Positions 23,275 to 33,494 of a DNA stretch of 46,366 nt are shown in pieces. The translations under genes were made by a program, and so were the position numbers. The notes below the pieces were generated by a model. That model saw nothing but the letters and a program-made list of their open reading frames with translations. It was not told where the DNA came from and did no database searches. Source of the DNA: Edaphobacter lichenicola (GTDB lineage: Bacteria > Acidobacteriota > Terriglobia > Terriglobales > Acidobacteriaceae); assembly GCF_014201315.1 (NCBI RefSeq), contig NZ_JACHDY010000010.1, positions 1 to 46,366 of the forward strand. The letters are read 5' to 3'. How positions within the stretch are numbered: the stretch's first letter is position 1; every line of letters starts with the position of its first letter.

Positions 23275-26015
23275 ATCTGAGCCTCGGTTTCCCTTGGAAG
23301 GGTGAAATGGAAAGTCGCGCCGGGCCCCTGATTGGGATTTGCCCATACCCTCCCTCCGTAAGACTCCACAATCGATCGGGTTATAGTCAGCCCCATACCC
23401 GTCCCTTGTGGTTTCGTCGTATGAAAAGGATCAAAGATCCGTTCAATATTCTCCGCAGCTAGACCCACCCCGGTATCGCTAACCGAAGTCACAACCAGAC
23501 CGTTCGAATCGATTTTCGCCTTGATCGTCATCTCGCCTCCAGTATCTTTCATGGCCTCGATCGCGTTTAGCATCAAGTTCATGAGAATCTGCTGAAGTTG
23601 CACGCGGCTGGCAAAAAGTCTGGGCAGACATACGTCGATTTCTTGATGGGTCGCAATGGCATATCGCTCCGCCTCAGCTCTCAGCAGAATAGTCATCTCT
23701 CCAATAATTTCCTTGAGATCGACGCTTTGGCGTTTGGTAGGAATGCCAGTTCTGTAGAAGGATTGCAAACTACTGATTACATCGGCCGCGCGGTTCGCGT
23801 CTTGCTCAATCCTGGCGGCTGCTGCGCGCGCTCTATCGAGGTCGGGTGGCTCATGTGCCAGCCAACGTAAGAGGGGCGTTTGCGCTTGTAATCGAAGCGG
23901 CGATTGGCTGTTTAATCTCATGCGCTAGGGCAGCAGCCAACTCCCCCATCATATTCACCCGGTTAGTGTGTGCGACTTCAGCCTCTAATTGTCGCAGCCT
24001 TTCGCGTTCTTCCTCGGCGCGCTTTTGGTCTGTAATGTCCATCGTGATGCCAAAGTACTCACCGGCTTCCTGGGAGGGGCTGTGGTGTCCGATGCCACGC
24101 AGACGCTGATGGCACCATCAGTGCGGCGAATCCGAAATTCGACGTCATAATCCTCCCTTGCGCTAATTGCACCTTCGAGCTTTGCCCTGACCGCTTGCTC
24201 ATCCTCCGGCAGAATCGTCCCGTAAAAGGACTGGAACGGAATCGAACCTTGGCTGGGATCGAAGCCATACATACGAGCATTTTCTTCCGATGAATGGAAT
24301 ATCTGCTGGGTAACCAGGTTGCATGCCCAACTGCCAACATGAGTCAAACTTTGCGCTTCTGCTAAATATGCGTTGTTTTGCTGTAGAGCATTCGAAAGGG
24401 CTCGCGCTCTTGCTCCACAAGCTTTCGATCCGTTATATCGATCGTGATGCCGAAGTACTCGCCAAGGTCCTGACCGGGGTTGTGGTGTCCAATGCCACGC
24501 AGAAACCTGATAGCACCATCGGCACGCCGAATTCTGTATTCGAGATCGAAATCCTCTCCAGCGCGTATCGCATTCTCGAGTTTTGCCCTGAGAGCCGGTT
24601 CATCTTCGGCAAGAATCGTACTGTAATGGAGATCGAATGGATTCGTGTATTGGCTGACGTCAAATCCGTAGAGGCGATTGTTTTCTTCGGATGAATGGAA
24701 TACCTGTCGCGTGACCAAATTGCTCGCCCAACTACCGGCGTGAGCCAACCTTTGCGCTTCCGCCAGATACGCCTGCTCCCGCCGTAATTCCAGGGTCAAT
24801 AACTCGTGCTCGGTGACATCTATTGTGGTGCCGTGGTATCCCCTAAATACTTCGTCTTCAACCACTGGAATCCCAACACAACGGACGTACCGGATCTCCC
24901 CATCCGGCCGAATTATCCGGCTTGTGATATCGCAGCCGCAGTGCTGCTCATGCAACTGTTTCATTGCTTCAGGCAGACGATCGCGGTCCTGGGGATGGAT
25001 CGCGGCGAAGAATTGTTGAAGATTCGGAGCACCCTTTGTCGAGTCAAATCCGAATATCTTGTAAACTTCGTCGGACGAATAGATATCTAATTCATCTGAC
25101 CAACGAATACCTAGATCGCTGGATGCCCAGCTTCCCATGTGAGCAAGGCGCTCGCCTTCGCTGAGATAGAATTGGCTCCGCCGTAATGAATGTTCGGCAA
25201 GTTTGCGCTCGGTGATGTCTTGACCGGTGCCAAACATCTCATAGGCTTTACCGGAGGCATCTCTCTTTACGGTTCCGAGGCCTAAGATATAGCGGACTTC
25301 GCCGTCGGGAAGAACGATACGATGTTCCGCCTTAGCATGTGTTCCGTTACGAACAGTTTCCTCCGCTTCCTGGGCGACCCGTTCGCGATCGTCAGGATGG
25401 ATCCGTTCAAAGATCAACGCTGCGTCAAAAGGGCCTTTCTGGGGGGGATCGCGTAAATGCGGCAAAGTTCATCAGAATACGTAACGCGATTCTCGATGAG
25501 ATTCCATTCGTAGTGCCCGATGTGAGCCAATCTCTGAGCTTCCTCAAGCCTCGCATTGCTTTGCTGCAGGGCGCTCGCCAACGCCTGGCGTTCATCTTCT
25601 GCACGCTTCCGGTCAGTAATGTCGCTCACGATACCAATGTACTCGCGAATGCCAGGACCGTGATTGCCGGCATGTGCGACCACATGGAGGTATCTAATAT
25701 CACCGTCAGGCATCAGCAGCCGGTGCTCAAAATCAAGGTCCATCCCATCCGGGCTGCCCGATCTCTCAGGTCTAAGAACCGCTCTCGATCCTCGGGATGA
25801 ACCCTGTCGAAAACTAGATCCACCGAGGGATGCGTATCTCGCGTAAACCCCAGGATTCTGTATGTTTCGTCTGACCACTCGAGCGTATTGCTACCGACAT
25901 GCCACGCGAAGATTCCGGAATGGCTCAGTCTTTGCGCCTCAGCCAGATACTGCCAACGCCGCTGTAACTCTTGTTGCCCACCGCCCACGTCGCTACACCT
26001 CGCCCGTTCGCTCAA
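23271..26015 (-). pseudogene. Multi-PAS sensor histidine kinase, broken by at least five frameshifts
   Basis: Consecutive frames join into one kinase: PAS/PAC repeats (several copies of a 'GSWA..L.....HSSEEN..LYGF' and 'DITDRK' pattern), HisKA 'MMGELAAALAHEIKQPIAA', and a HATPase with 'LMLNAIEAM', 'DTGVGL', 'IFDPFHTTKPQGTGMGL'. The frame changes near 25745, 25441 (a run of seven G where eight are needed), 24402, 24104 and 23875. Four look like single-base losses and one like a gain. The N-terminal start is unclear; TTG 26015 is only the start of the first recognisable frame. The last frame overlaps the response regulator start, so the pair was once an operon of FixL/FixJ type. Confidence 0.85.
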
Positions 26016-26095
26016 CCCTAAAATGCTGCGCCGAATCGATCGCTTCTGATGCGTGACTCAGATGTCGGCGCAAGGTATGGAGAAAGTCGAACATC

Positions 26096-26814
26096 TTACG
26101 GGCGACCTTTCGCTGCGGTATGCGTGCCGCGAATCGATCGAAGCATCGTCCGAATCTGACTATTCTCGAAAACAGGACCATGCTCATTCTGGGATAGAAC
26201 TACTTCGACCATAGCTCTAGCTAAATCATCTGCAGGAATGACTTGATTCGGGAAGAGAGTCCGAAACACGGGATAGACCGTGCGCAAGACTCTGTACCCG
26301 AGGTTCGGCTCCTTGCGGGGCTCCACAGGGTAAATGTATGCAGGTCGGAATATATAGACGTGGGAGAGTCCGGTCCTAAGCAACGCAGTTTCAGCCTCGC
26401 CCTTGTATCGTGCGAAGGCCATTCGACTACGGCCACTTTGGTCGGCACCACTACCACTGAGGAACGAAAACGCGGAATCAGGACTACTTAGGTGGAGAAC
26501 TCTTGCAAATTCAATTGGGTAATCAACGGTAACTTCACGCAGTTGCGTGTCTGAAACCGTCCCCGTATACGCTCCCAGGCAAAAGATCGCCGCGTCTTGG
26601 CCGGAAAGCGACTCAGCAAGCCCGGAGCAATCGCTGAAGCCTGATGGATGACCTCGTTTAGCTTGGGGTGAGAGATTCCAAGTGGGTGCCACCCGATAGC
26701 CATGACCGAGATGACGGCTGAATCCTCGAGCGCAAACCGAAGGGCGTATCCGCCGACCATCCCGGTTGCGCCGACAATCACGAGACGCTTTTTATTCGGC
26801 ATCGGAGTGTCCAT
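26096..26814 (-). pseudogene. NAD(P)-binding (NmrA/epimerase-like) protein with a frameshift
   Basis: The first frame begins at ATG 26814 with the Rossmann motif 'LVIVGATGMVGGYALR'. It runs to about 26648, after which the sensible frame is 'GFSDCSGLAESLSGQDAAIFCLGAYTG' and on through 'RMAFARYKGEAETALLRTGLSHVYIFRPAYIYP' to the stop at 26096. One apparent single-base loss joins the frames into a protein of about 240 residues. It resembles atypical short-chain NAD(P)-binding proteins whose substrate is unknown. Confidence 0.75.
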
Positions 26815-26869
26815 CTATCGCCTCCTAGTGCCGCAAGGGTGCTCACAGAGCCCGTTCGGCTAGTCGCTG

Positions 26870-27333
26870 TCACGATAGGTTGCGTTCTTCTAGCCAGTCC
26901 ACATAAAGCAGACGCTCAGCAAAGAGCCAAGCTCCGTCCGTCTTTGCAAACGTATCGAAGTAGCGAAGCGACGCAAGCATCAGACGTCGCTTCTCATCTT
27001 TCATGAATACATGATGCGCTAAGCAGTAAGCTTCCCCCGTCCCCCGGTTAGCCTCCAAAGTGAAGATCGTGCTCTGGCCAACGAAGTGAGTGGTCGCGTC
27101 ATACTGGTTTAGATCCGCGAATACCGAAGCGAGCGCCTCGCGCGAATGAAGCTCTTGTGCCGGCGTCGGATCCTTCGCAATCATATACACCACGCGTGCG
27201 TGTCCGCAGTGAAGAGTGCCATCTGACCTTTTGCATCACGACGGTCAGCACAATGCGCGTACGCCTCGACGAGCTCCCGGATGGCAAGGCGATCCGCTGC
27301 TTCTTCGGGGGAGATGGACAAATGTTTGCTCAC
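26870..27333 (-). pseudogene. SnoaL/NTF2-like protein with a frameshift
   Basis: A good ribosome-binding site (AAGGAGAAATC) precedes GTG 27333, giving 'MSKHLSISPEEAADRLAIRELVEAYAHCADRRDAKGQMALFTADTH', the usual N-terminus of SnoaL-like proteins. The frame then shifts near 27192 into 'VVYMIAKDPTPAQELHSREALASVFADLNQYDATTHFVGQSTI' down to 26870. Together they make about 153 residues, normal for the family. The break is a single-base loss. Confidence 0.75.
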
Positions 27334-27369
27334 ACGATTTCTCCTTTTCATCCGCTTCAGACGACTTAG

Positions 27370-28784
27370 CTACTCCAGAATTGCGCGCGGCTCAAGAAAA
27401 GCCTCAATTCCGAATGCTCCGAATTCGCGACCTACACCCGAGAACTTGAAACCTCCCCAAGGCGCCTGAGGATCGTCCAGCATCCCATTGATTGCTACGC
27501 GTCCAGCAAGTATCTGTGAAGCCACCCGGCGTGCCCGTTGGAGATCGTTCCCGCTTACGAAGGCATGAAGGCCGTATCGGGAATCGTTTGCGATTTTGAT
27601 CGCTTCTTCCTCGGTGTCGTATGCGATAACACTCAGCACAGGTCCGAATATCTCTTCCTGAGCAATCGTCATGTCGTTCGTCACGTTGACGAAAATCGTT
27701 GGCTTCACGAAGTTGCCGGCTTCAAGGCCCTCCGGGTGTCCCTCGCCTCCGACCAGTACTTCTGCGCCGTCCTCAATCCCTTTCCGGATGTGCGACTCCA
27801 CTCTCTCGTAATGCGTCCGTGTCACCATCGGACCGACGGCTGTATCTTTATTTTCAGGATCGCCAACGGGCATGTTGGACATGACGGTCACGATTCGTTG
27901 TTTGATCTCCTCAAGCCGGCTGCGCGGCACAAGAAGCCGAGTCCCCGCCGCACATGCCTGGCCGCTGTTCAGGAACGCAATGGCAAGTGCTCTCGGGATC
28001 GCCTCATCAAGATTGACATCGTCAAGAAGTATGTTCGGTGATTTACCACCTAGTTCGAGCGTGACGCGCTTCATCGTCGCGGCTCCGTCGCGCATGATCT
28101 GCTGACCCACGGCAACTGACCCAGTAAACGAGATCTTAGCCACATCGGGATTTCTCACAAGCTCGGCTCCCACGGTGCTGCCCAAGCCAGTCACGACATT
28201 GAAAACGCCCCGTGGGAGATTCGCTTCGTGCACGCATTCGAGCAGGACTTGCGTCTGAAACGGGCTCAATTCACTGGGCTTTACGACTACGGTACAACCG
28301 GCAGCCAGAGCGGAAGCAGTCTTGAGGCAGATGAACAAAGCGTTCGAGTTCCAGGCAGTTATCAACCCTGCAACTCCAACCGGCGAAAGAAGAACGGTCG
28401 TCTTATTCCACGTGCGAACGAGTGGCAGTTCTTGGAGTGCCTTCTCCGCATGGAAAAACGAATCGCAGCCATTTGAACAATCAGCTTCGAGAAGTGATGA
28501 ACGCCCCCATATTCTTCGACCATTGCGGTCGTAAGGTCATGAATCCGAGCGGTCACTACTTTTTGCAACCTACGCAGAACAGCAGCACGCTCTTCTTTTG
28601 ATGTTCCACCAAAACTGGCGAACGCACGTTTCGCAGCGGCAATAGCTCGTTTAGCATCCTCTTCGTCAGCCAACGTCACGCTGCCAATCACGTTATTGTT
28701 TGTGGGGTTGATGCTGTCCATCACCTCGCGGCCGTGTGGTTCAACAAACTTGCCATCGATATAGTGCGGCGTGATTGCTTTCAT
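27370..28784 (-). pseudogene. Aldehyde dehydrogenase (NAD-dependent) with a frameshift in an A/T run
   Basis: It starts at ATG 28784 with AAGGAGGA upstream: 'MKAITPHYIDGKFVEPHGREVMDSINP'. The first frame ends in nonsense after 'QMAAIRF'. The run at 28454-28458 has five A (plus strand) where six are needed to continue into 'FHAEKALQELPLV...LITAWNSNALF'. The second frame carries the NAD site 'FTGSVAVGQQI', the 'LELGGKSPN' motif with the catalytic Glu, and the catalytic Cys in 'NSGQACAAGTR'. Total length (about 470 residues) is normal. The start overlaps the stop of the preceding gene (ATGA), so they formed an operon. Confidence 0.85.
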
Positions 28785-30504
28785 CGCATTCCTCCTTGTG
28801 CGAGGATTTTCGGTTGTAACGAGTCGACGACGCCGCAGGCGAGGTCGGTCCGTCTATTTCCTGCGGCTTTGTCCCGCTCTATGCTTTCGGCGAGGAATCG
28901 ATGCACGAGATGAACTGCCATCGCGCCCTCGCCGACCGCTGACGCAACCCGTTTGATACTGCCTGCCCGTGTGTCACCAACCGCAAATATTCCCGGCACA
29001 CTGGTCTCGAGTAGAAGCGGGGAGCGGCTCAATGGCCATTGAACGTTCTCGTATTCAACAAGATCTGATCCGGTAACAACAAACCCCTTTTTATCCAGAA
29101 CAAAGGAATCTTCTAGCCAATCTGTGCGGGGCGCTGCACCCGCCATTCACAAACACATGGCGAACTGGCCTCGTCACCTCAAGTCCTAACGAGTCGTCCC
29201 TCCACTCGATGCGTTCCAGATGAGCGGCACCGGCGGGGGCGACAATTTGAGTCAGATAGTGGATTTCGATTCTTGGATGTGCTTCTATCCTAGCGATCAG
29301 ATACTGCGACATTGATTCAGAAAGTTTCTTCGAACGCACCAGGAGATGCACCATCGATGATGTCTGAGCAAGAAAGACGGCCGCTTGTCCAGCAGAGTTC
29401 CCCCCACCCACTACTACTACTTCTTCCGAGTGACAGAGTTGAGCTTCCATGTGCGTTGCGTTGTAATAGATACCTCGGCCCGTGAAAGCGTCTGCTTCCT
29501 CGACAGGCAATCGCGCATATTGCGCGCCAGTTGCGATCACGATGCTGCGCGCATTGAACTTGAGGCCCGACTCCAGAACGACCTTATAGGGTTGTCTGCT
29601 TGAATCGATATGCACGACCGATTGAGCAACCATCAACTGCGCGCCAAATTTCTGAGCTTGAGCGATGGATCGATTCGCAAGCTCCTGTCCAGAAAGCCCC
29701 GTGGGAAAGCCCAGGTAGTTTTCTATCTTTGAACTCGACCCTGCCTGACCCCCAGGTGCTGATTTCTCGATAACCAGCGTCTTCAGTCCTTCCGAGGCGG
29801 CGTAGACCGCTGCCGCGAGTCCTGCTGGGCCGGCACCGATTACTAAAACGTCGCGCACGCTTTTGTCGATGTTGATGTTGAGATCAAGACAGGCCGCTAG
29901 CTCGGCAATAGACGGATTCCTCAGCACATATCGTCTGTTGCAGAAGACAACTGGAATGTCGCCATTTACGAACGTCGAACTTTTCCATTAGCTCGCCGAC
30001 AAAAGAATCGGTCTCGATGTCGATGTATGTGAACGGATGACCATTTCGGGTGAGAAATTCTCTAAGAGCAAGAGTCCGTGCAGAACTATTGGTGCCGAGG
30101 AGGATGACATTTCCTTCACCCAGCTCAATCATCAATAGGCGACGCGCGACAAAAGCTCCCATGAGAATCTCGCCGAGTTCTGTGTCCTTGGTCATGAGCG
30201 ACAGCACTCTTTCGCGAGTGACTTCAAGGACAACACCATCTCTTGTCACCCGCGCTGTCAGAAGTGATCGGCCACCGGAAATCACAGACATTTCTCCTGT
30301 GAACTGTCCCGGTTCGCGAACGGCGAGGATCTTCTCGTCCTCGCCGGCTCTGGTGATTGAGACTGTCCCGTCCAGGACAACAAAGAGAGGGACATCGGGG
30401 CAAGAGGGTTCATAGAGGACCTCTCCACTACGCACAGAACGCAGCTGGGCTGTCGATCTAAGCCGGTCGATCTGTTCTCGGCTAAGTGTGGGGTTGTCTT
30501 GCAT
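28781..30504 (-). pseudogene. Cyclic-nucleotide-sensor / thioredoxin-reductase-like FAD oxidoreductase fusion with two frameshifts
   Basis: From ATG 30504 the N-terminal part is a Crp-like cyclic-nucleotide-binding domain ('GEVLYEPSCPDVPLFVVLDGTVSITR...EPGQFTGEMSVISGGRSLLTARV'). A glutaredoxin-like segment ('PFTYIDIETD') leads into a thioredoxin-reductase module: FAD site 'VLVIGAGPAGLAAAVYAA', NAD(P) site 'VVVVGGGNSAGQAAVFLA' and 'GIFAVGDTR'. The usual CxxC of thioredoxin reductase is not visible; in its place stands 'NATHMEAQLCHS'. Frames change near 29962 and 29146, each an apparent one-base gain. Length would be about 570 residues. Such sensor-reductase fusions are known in soil bacteria. 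Confidence 0.8.
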
Positions 30505-30542
30505 ATTGCGAACACCTCGCTCACTCTCTGGGTAGAGCGATG

Positions 30543-31190
30543 TTATCCCCGCCTCACGCAAAAAAAAACTACATGTTCCTGCAGGTTTGAATCGATCTTC
30601 ACCGGGGGTTCATCGATTATCAAGAAACACGTTGACCAGGAAGCAGCGCGGGCGAGGTTGCCCCAGTAGGGGGGAGCGAGTTCCGATTTCTGCAAATCAC
30701 CGACGAGAGTAACGCCGATGCGGGACTTCATCAGGGTCTCTATCAAGTCGAGGTCCCATCCGGCCAAATCTTGTACTTCGTCGATGTAGAGGTGTTTGAA
30801 AATATCCTCTAACCGGCGTATCGGCTTGCCGTCAGTCTTCTTGATGACCTGACAGGCAAACTTTGAAACCTTGTCCACGAAGATGCAGCCATCTCCCGTG
30901 AAATAGTGGGCGCCAATGTCCGTCTCCTTGGAATATTGAGCGGAGATGCCATTGTGGAAATGAAGTCTCTTGACAGACAGTGGGTACAACGACCGTTGAT
31001 AAGGCCGAACCATGTGCCGCAATGGAAAAGAATACCAAGTGCTAATCGTCAGATGTGGCGGGACATGGCCTATTTTTCCATAAATCAGCCGTTCGATGTG
31101 CGATGTATTGTTTGTCGTATAAGTCACTAGCGCTGATCGCGAATTCATCGTAGTGCAAGCGAGACCAATTATCGTGGTCGTCTTGCCCGA
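30543..31190 (-). pseudogene. UvrD/Rep-like superfamily I helicase fragment
   Basis: The open frame has Walker A 'AGSGKTTTIIGLA' near 31185-31150, upstream of the first ATG (31148), and Walker B 'YIDEVQDLAGWDLDLIETL', followed by 'GVTLVGDLQKS'. The segment 'TISTWYSF..RHMVRPYQ' is like UvrD-type helicases seen beside OLD-type nucleases (GajB-like), a resemblance that is only suggestive. The protein is cut at its N-terminus where IS110 sequence begins (about 31190) and loses all downstream helicase motifs, ending at 30543. Confidence 0.65.
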
Positions 31191-31771
31191 GCCCGCCGAC
31201 GAGCAGCAGATCCGTCAATTGGAGCAGGAGATCGCAAGTCTGCTTCAGCGGGACCAGGATGCAGTCGAGAGGCTGGCGGTAGTCCCCGGGCTCGGAGGTG
31301 GATTCGGCGCAACAGATTATCGCCGAAGTGGGTGCCAAGGCAGCGATCTTTCCCTCAGCCGAAAAGCTCTCCTCGTGGGTAGGGGCGTGCCCGGGAAAGG
31401 AAGAGAGCGCGGGTGTGAACCGCAGCCGGGCACTCGCCAAAGGGCAACCGCCAGATGCGCCGCATTCTCAATCAAGCTGCGAATGCTGCTGTCAAACGCA
31501 AGGGAAGTGTCTTGTTATGTATCAGGCGCGGCACTAGACGACGGTACACGATCTCGAAGATGCAATCGGCGTAATTGCGCATTGCCTCTGTCACTTGATC
31601 TGGATAATTCTCCATAACGGCGTTCGGTATGAAGAACGCGGCCCTGCAGTGTCGAAACAGTCCCAACAACGCCATACGGCAAAAATGATCCGGAAACTCA
31701 GAACGCTTGGCTACCGAGTCGAACCTATAGGAGGCGCTGGCGATGCCGACCACGACGGAGACAGTCACTAA
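31186..31771 (+). pseudogene. IS110-family transposase remnant, frameshifted and internally inverted
   Basis: Pieces in order read 'IRQLEQEIASLLQ..QDAVERLAVVPGLG', then 'VDSAQQIIAEVGAKAAIFPSAEKLSSWVGACPG..ESAGVN' (shift near 31300, an extra G), then 'NRQMRRILNQAANAAVKRKGS' (shift near 31435), then 'IGVIAHCLCHLIWIILHNGVRYEERGPAV' to the stop at 31769-31771. These are the C-terminal transposase_20 part of IS110/IS116/IS902 elements. The N-terminal DEDD half is missing. No complete insertion sequence ends are visible. Confidence 0.8.
31509..31561. other. 53-bp micro-inversion inside the IS110 remnant
   Basis: On the plus strand this segment makes no sense in the transposase frame. Its reverse complement reads 'IFEIVYRRLVPRLIHNK', exactly the conserved IS110 sequence expected between '..AAVKRKGS' and '..IGVIAH'. 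No inverted repeats are obvious at the edges, so the mechanism is open. Confidence 0.75.
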
Positions 31772-31798
31772 ATACAAGCCTGAATTGCCCAACTAGGA

Positions 31799-31847
31799 CC
31801 TGCAACGCCCACCTCGAAACGGCTGGGGGTGCAGGTTTGTCTTTTTT
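31799..31847 (+). terminator. Rho-independent terminator candidate
   Basis: CCTGCA (31799-31804) pairs with TGCAGG (31830-31835), with further G/C pairing inside (CGCCCACC against GGGGGT). A T-rich tail GTTTGTCTTTTTT follows. It lies after the IS110 remnant and ahead of the ferritin-like gene. Confidence 0.6.
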
Positions 31848-32237
31848 ACACGCTGCTGCCGCCGCCTCGGGCGAAATCGCACGCATACAAGCGGCTTTGC
31901 CAGTGCCATCTTGCCCGGACGAGGTAGTTCACACAGTTGATCGGTGCAGCAGGTTATACGTGTTCGAACCTACCTGCAAGTCTTTGCTGGTTGGGATTCG
32001 CCTATAGGCCGAGGTTCCCAATCACTGCGGTCTTGTATATCGGCGGGGCATTACGCTGTTCCCCACAAACTTGAGGCAATGATGATCGGACAGATGATCG
32101 CGCCTTCGGCGCCAAGCGAATGGAATAAACGCGCTTCAATCCAGTTTCATATTCGGACGGGAGCCTTCCAATGGCGTCAAGTTTCGAAAGCTATCTGAGG
32201 GTGCCGCTCAATAAAGTTCGACAAAAGGAGAATTGAA
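31848..32237. other. Upstream region of the ferritin-like gene, no gene seen
   Basis: About 390 bp without a convincing gene. The last bases carry AAAAGGAG at 32223-32230, the ribosome-binding site of the ferritin-like gene. Its promoter should be here but I cannot name the boxes. Confidence 0.35.
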
Positions 32238-33440
32238 ATGGCACAATCTGAAACTCTGATTAAGAAATCGGCGAATCGGCGCGAGTTCTTGAGAACGGGA
32301 ATTACGGCGGCCGGCGTAGCGACCATAGGCACACGCTTGTTGGGCAGTGGAGTATTCGCTTTTGGCCAGGAGCATGAAGGAGACGGCGATCTCACACAAG
32401 GAGACATCGCGATTCTCAGATTCCTGAATGCCCTTGAGCAGATCGAAGCCGATCTGTGGATTCAATACTCCGAACTCGGAGGAACTCAGGACAAGGAAGT
32501 CTCCGGGGTCAAAGGGGGAAACCCACTCTACACGGCTGCCCTCTCTATTCTCGATGGCGACATGGCCCAGTACATCCATGACAACACCGACGATGAGATC
32601 AGCCACGCCGCCTTCCTGAAAGCATATCTGGAATCGAAGGATGCCGAGGCAGTCGACCTCAGCCGCTTTGCCACCATCCCAGGCAGCATTGCGACGGGTT
32701 CCACCGGGAAGACACGGCTCACCAACCTGATGCAGCTTACCGTGGACACCAGTTTCTGGTCCCAGTACCGCAGCATCACCAACATCGATTTCGACCCCAA
32801 CGCACCTTTCGTCCAAGCAGTCCCCAGTCTGAACGTAGGGAAACATACCGCGATTCCAAGAACCGACGCCGACACCGCCGGCAGTTCCCTCAGCGGCGAC
32901 AACACCACAAGCATCACGCCCCATCTCCAGGCAATCGCCTTTACGGCGGGATTCCACTTCGCGTTTATTGAGGCGGGTGGAAGCAGCCTCTATCCAACAC
33001 TGGCCCAAAAGGTGACCAATCTGGAAGTCCTACGGGTCTTGCTTAGCATCGGACCCAGCGAGACCATGCACTTTCAAACCTGGCAGGATAAGGCAGGCAA
33101 TGCACTCCCGTTGACGGACGTTGACAATGGACCGGGTGGAACCGGCGCGACCGTTACGTTTACAACCCTCGCTAACGCCCAAGGAGAGACCAATCCCGAG
33201 TCCCTCAAGGGCGACACCTTGCAGGCCAACCTCATCATGCCCGAGCCAACCCACTTCCTCAACAAGAAGTTTCCACCCGTTGCGATCATTCGTCCAACCT
33301 CTACAAAAAATGGTGGAGCAGTGGCCTCTCTCCAGAGCTTTGTGAATGACGGTCTGTTCATCGGCCAGAAGAATCCAGAGTTCCTGCGAGTGATGTTCAG
33401 TCTGGCAGAGGAGGCGGATGAGGCCCGGCGCCGATTCTAA
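32238..33440 (+). CDS. Tat-exported ferritin-like domain protein
   Basis: The protein has 400 residues from the ATG at 32238, after AAAAGGAG. The N-terminus has a twin-arginine signal (NRREFLRTG followed by a hydrophobic 'ITAAGVATIG'), so it is probably exported folded. The ferritin-like (PF13668-type) four-helix region shows 'AILRFLNALEQIEADLWIQYSEL', 'DDEISHAAFLKAYLES' and, much later, 'GPSETMHFQTWQDKAG', which supply Glu/His ligands of a di-metal site. Such proteins are common in acidobacteria; the reaction is unknown, possibly metal or oxidant handling. It stands alone in its transcription unit. Confidence 0.85.
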   Translation: MAQSETLIKKSANRREFLRTGITAAGVATIGTRLLGSGVFAFGQEHEGDGDLTQGDIAILRFLNALEQIEADLWIQYSELGGTQDKEVSGVKGGNPLYTAALSILDGDMAQYIHDNTDDEISHAAFLKAYLESKDAEAVDLSRFATIPGSIATGSTGKTRLTNLMQLTVDTSFWSQYRSITNIDFDPNAPFVQAVPSLNVGKHTAIPRTDADTAGSSLSGDNTTSITPHLQAIAFTAGFHFAFIEAGGSSLYPTLAQKVTNLEVLRVLLSIGPSETMHFQTWQDKAGNALPLTDVDNGPGGTGATVTFTTLANAQGETNPESLKGDTLQANLIMPEPTHFLNKKFPPVAIIRPTSTKNGGAVASLQSFVNDGLFIGQKNPEFLRVMFSLAEEADEARRRF

Positions 33441-33454
33441 GCGGACTACTTTCC

Positions 33455-33485
33455 CTCACCCCCAGATAAGTTGTGCGGGGGTGAG
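33455..33485 (+). terminator. Hairpin after the ferritin-like gene
   Basis: CTCACCCCC (33455-33463) and GGGGGTGAG (33477-33485) form a perfect 9-bp stem 15 bp after the stop codon. No U-tract follows, so termination efficiency is uncertain. Confidence 0.5.
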
Positions 33486-33494
33486 AGAAGGGGC

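Noticed and set aside
22276..31771. All frameshifts explained by sequencing error
   Set aside because: Most shifts are not in homopolymers, some are gains and others losses, and the adjacent 22 kb is clean. Error in single spots (25441-25447 and 28454-28458) remains possible.
22276..31771. Programmed frameshifting or phase variation in the kinase or dehydrogenase
   Set aside because: There are too many shifts per gene and no slippery heptamer with a following stem was seen. The G7 and A5 runs alone could vary in phase, but the other breaks would remain.
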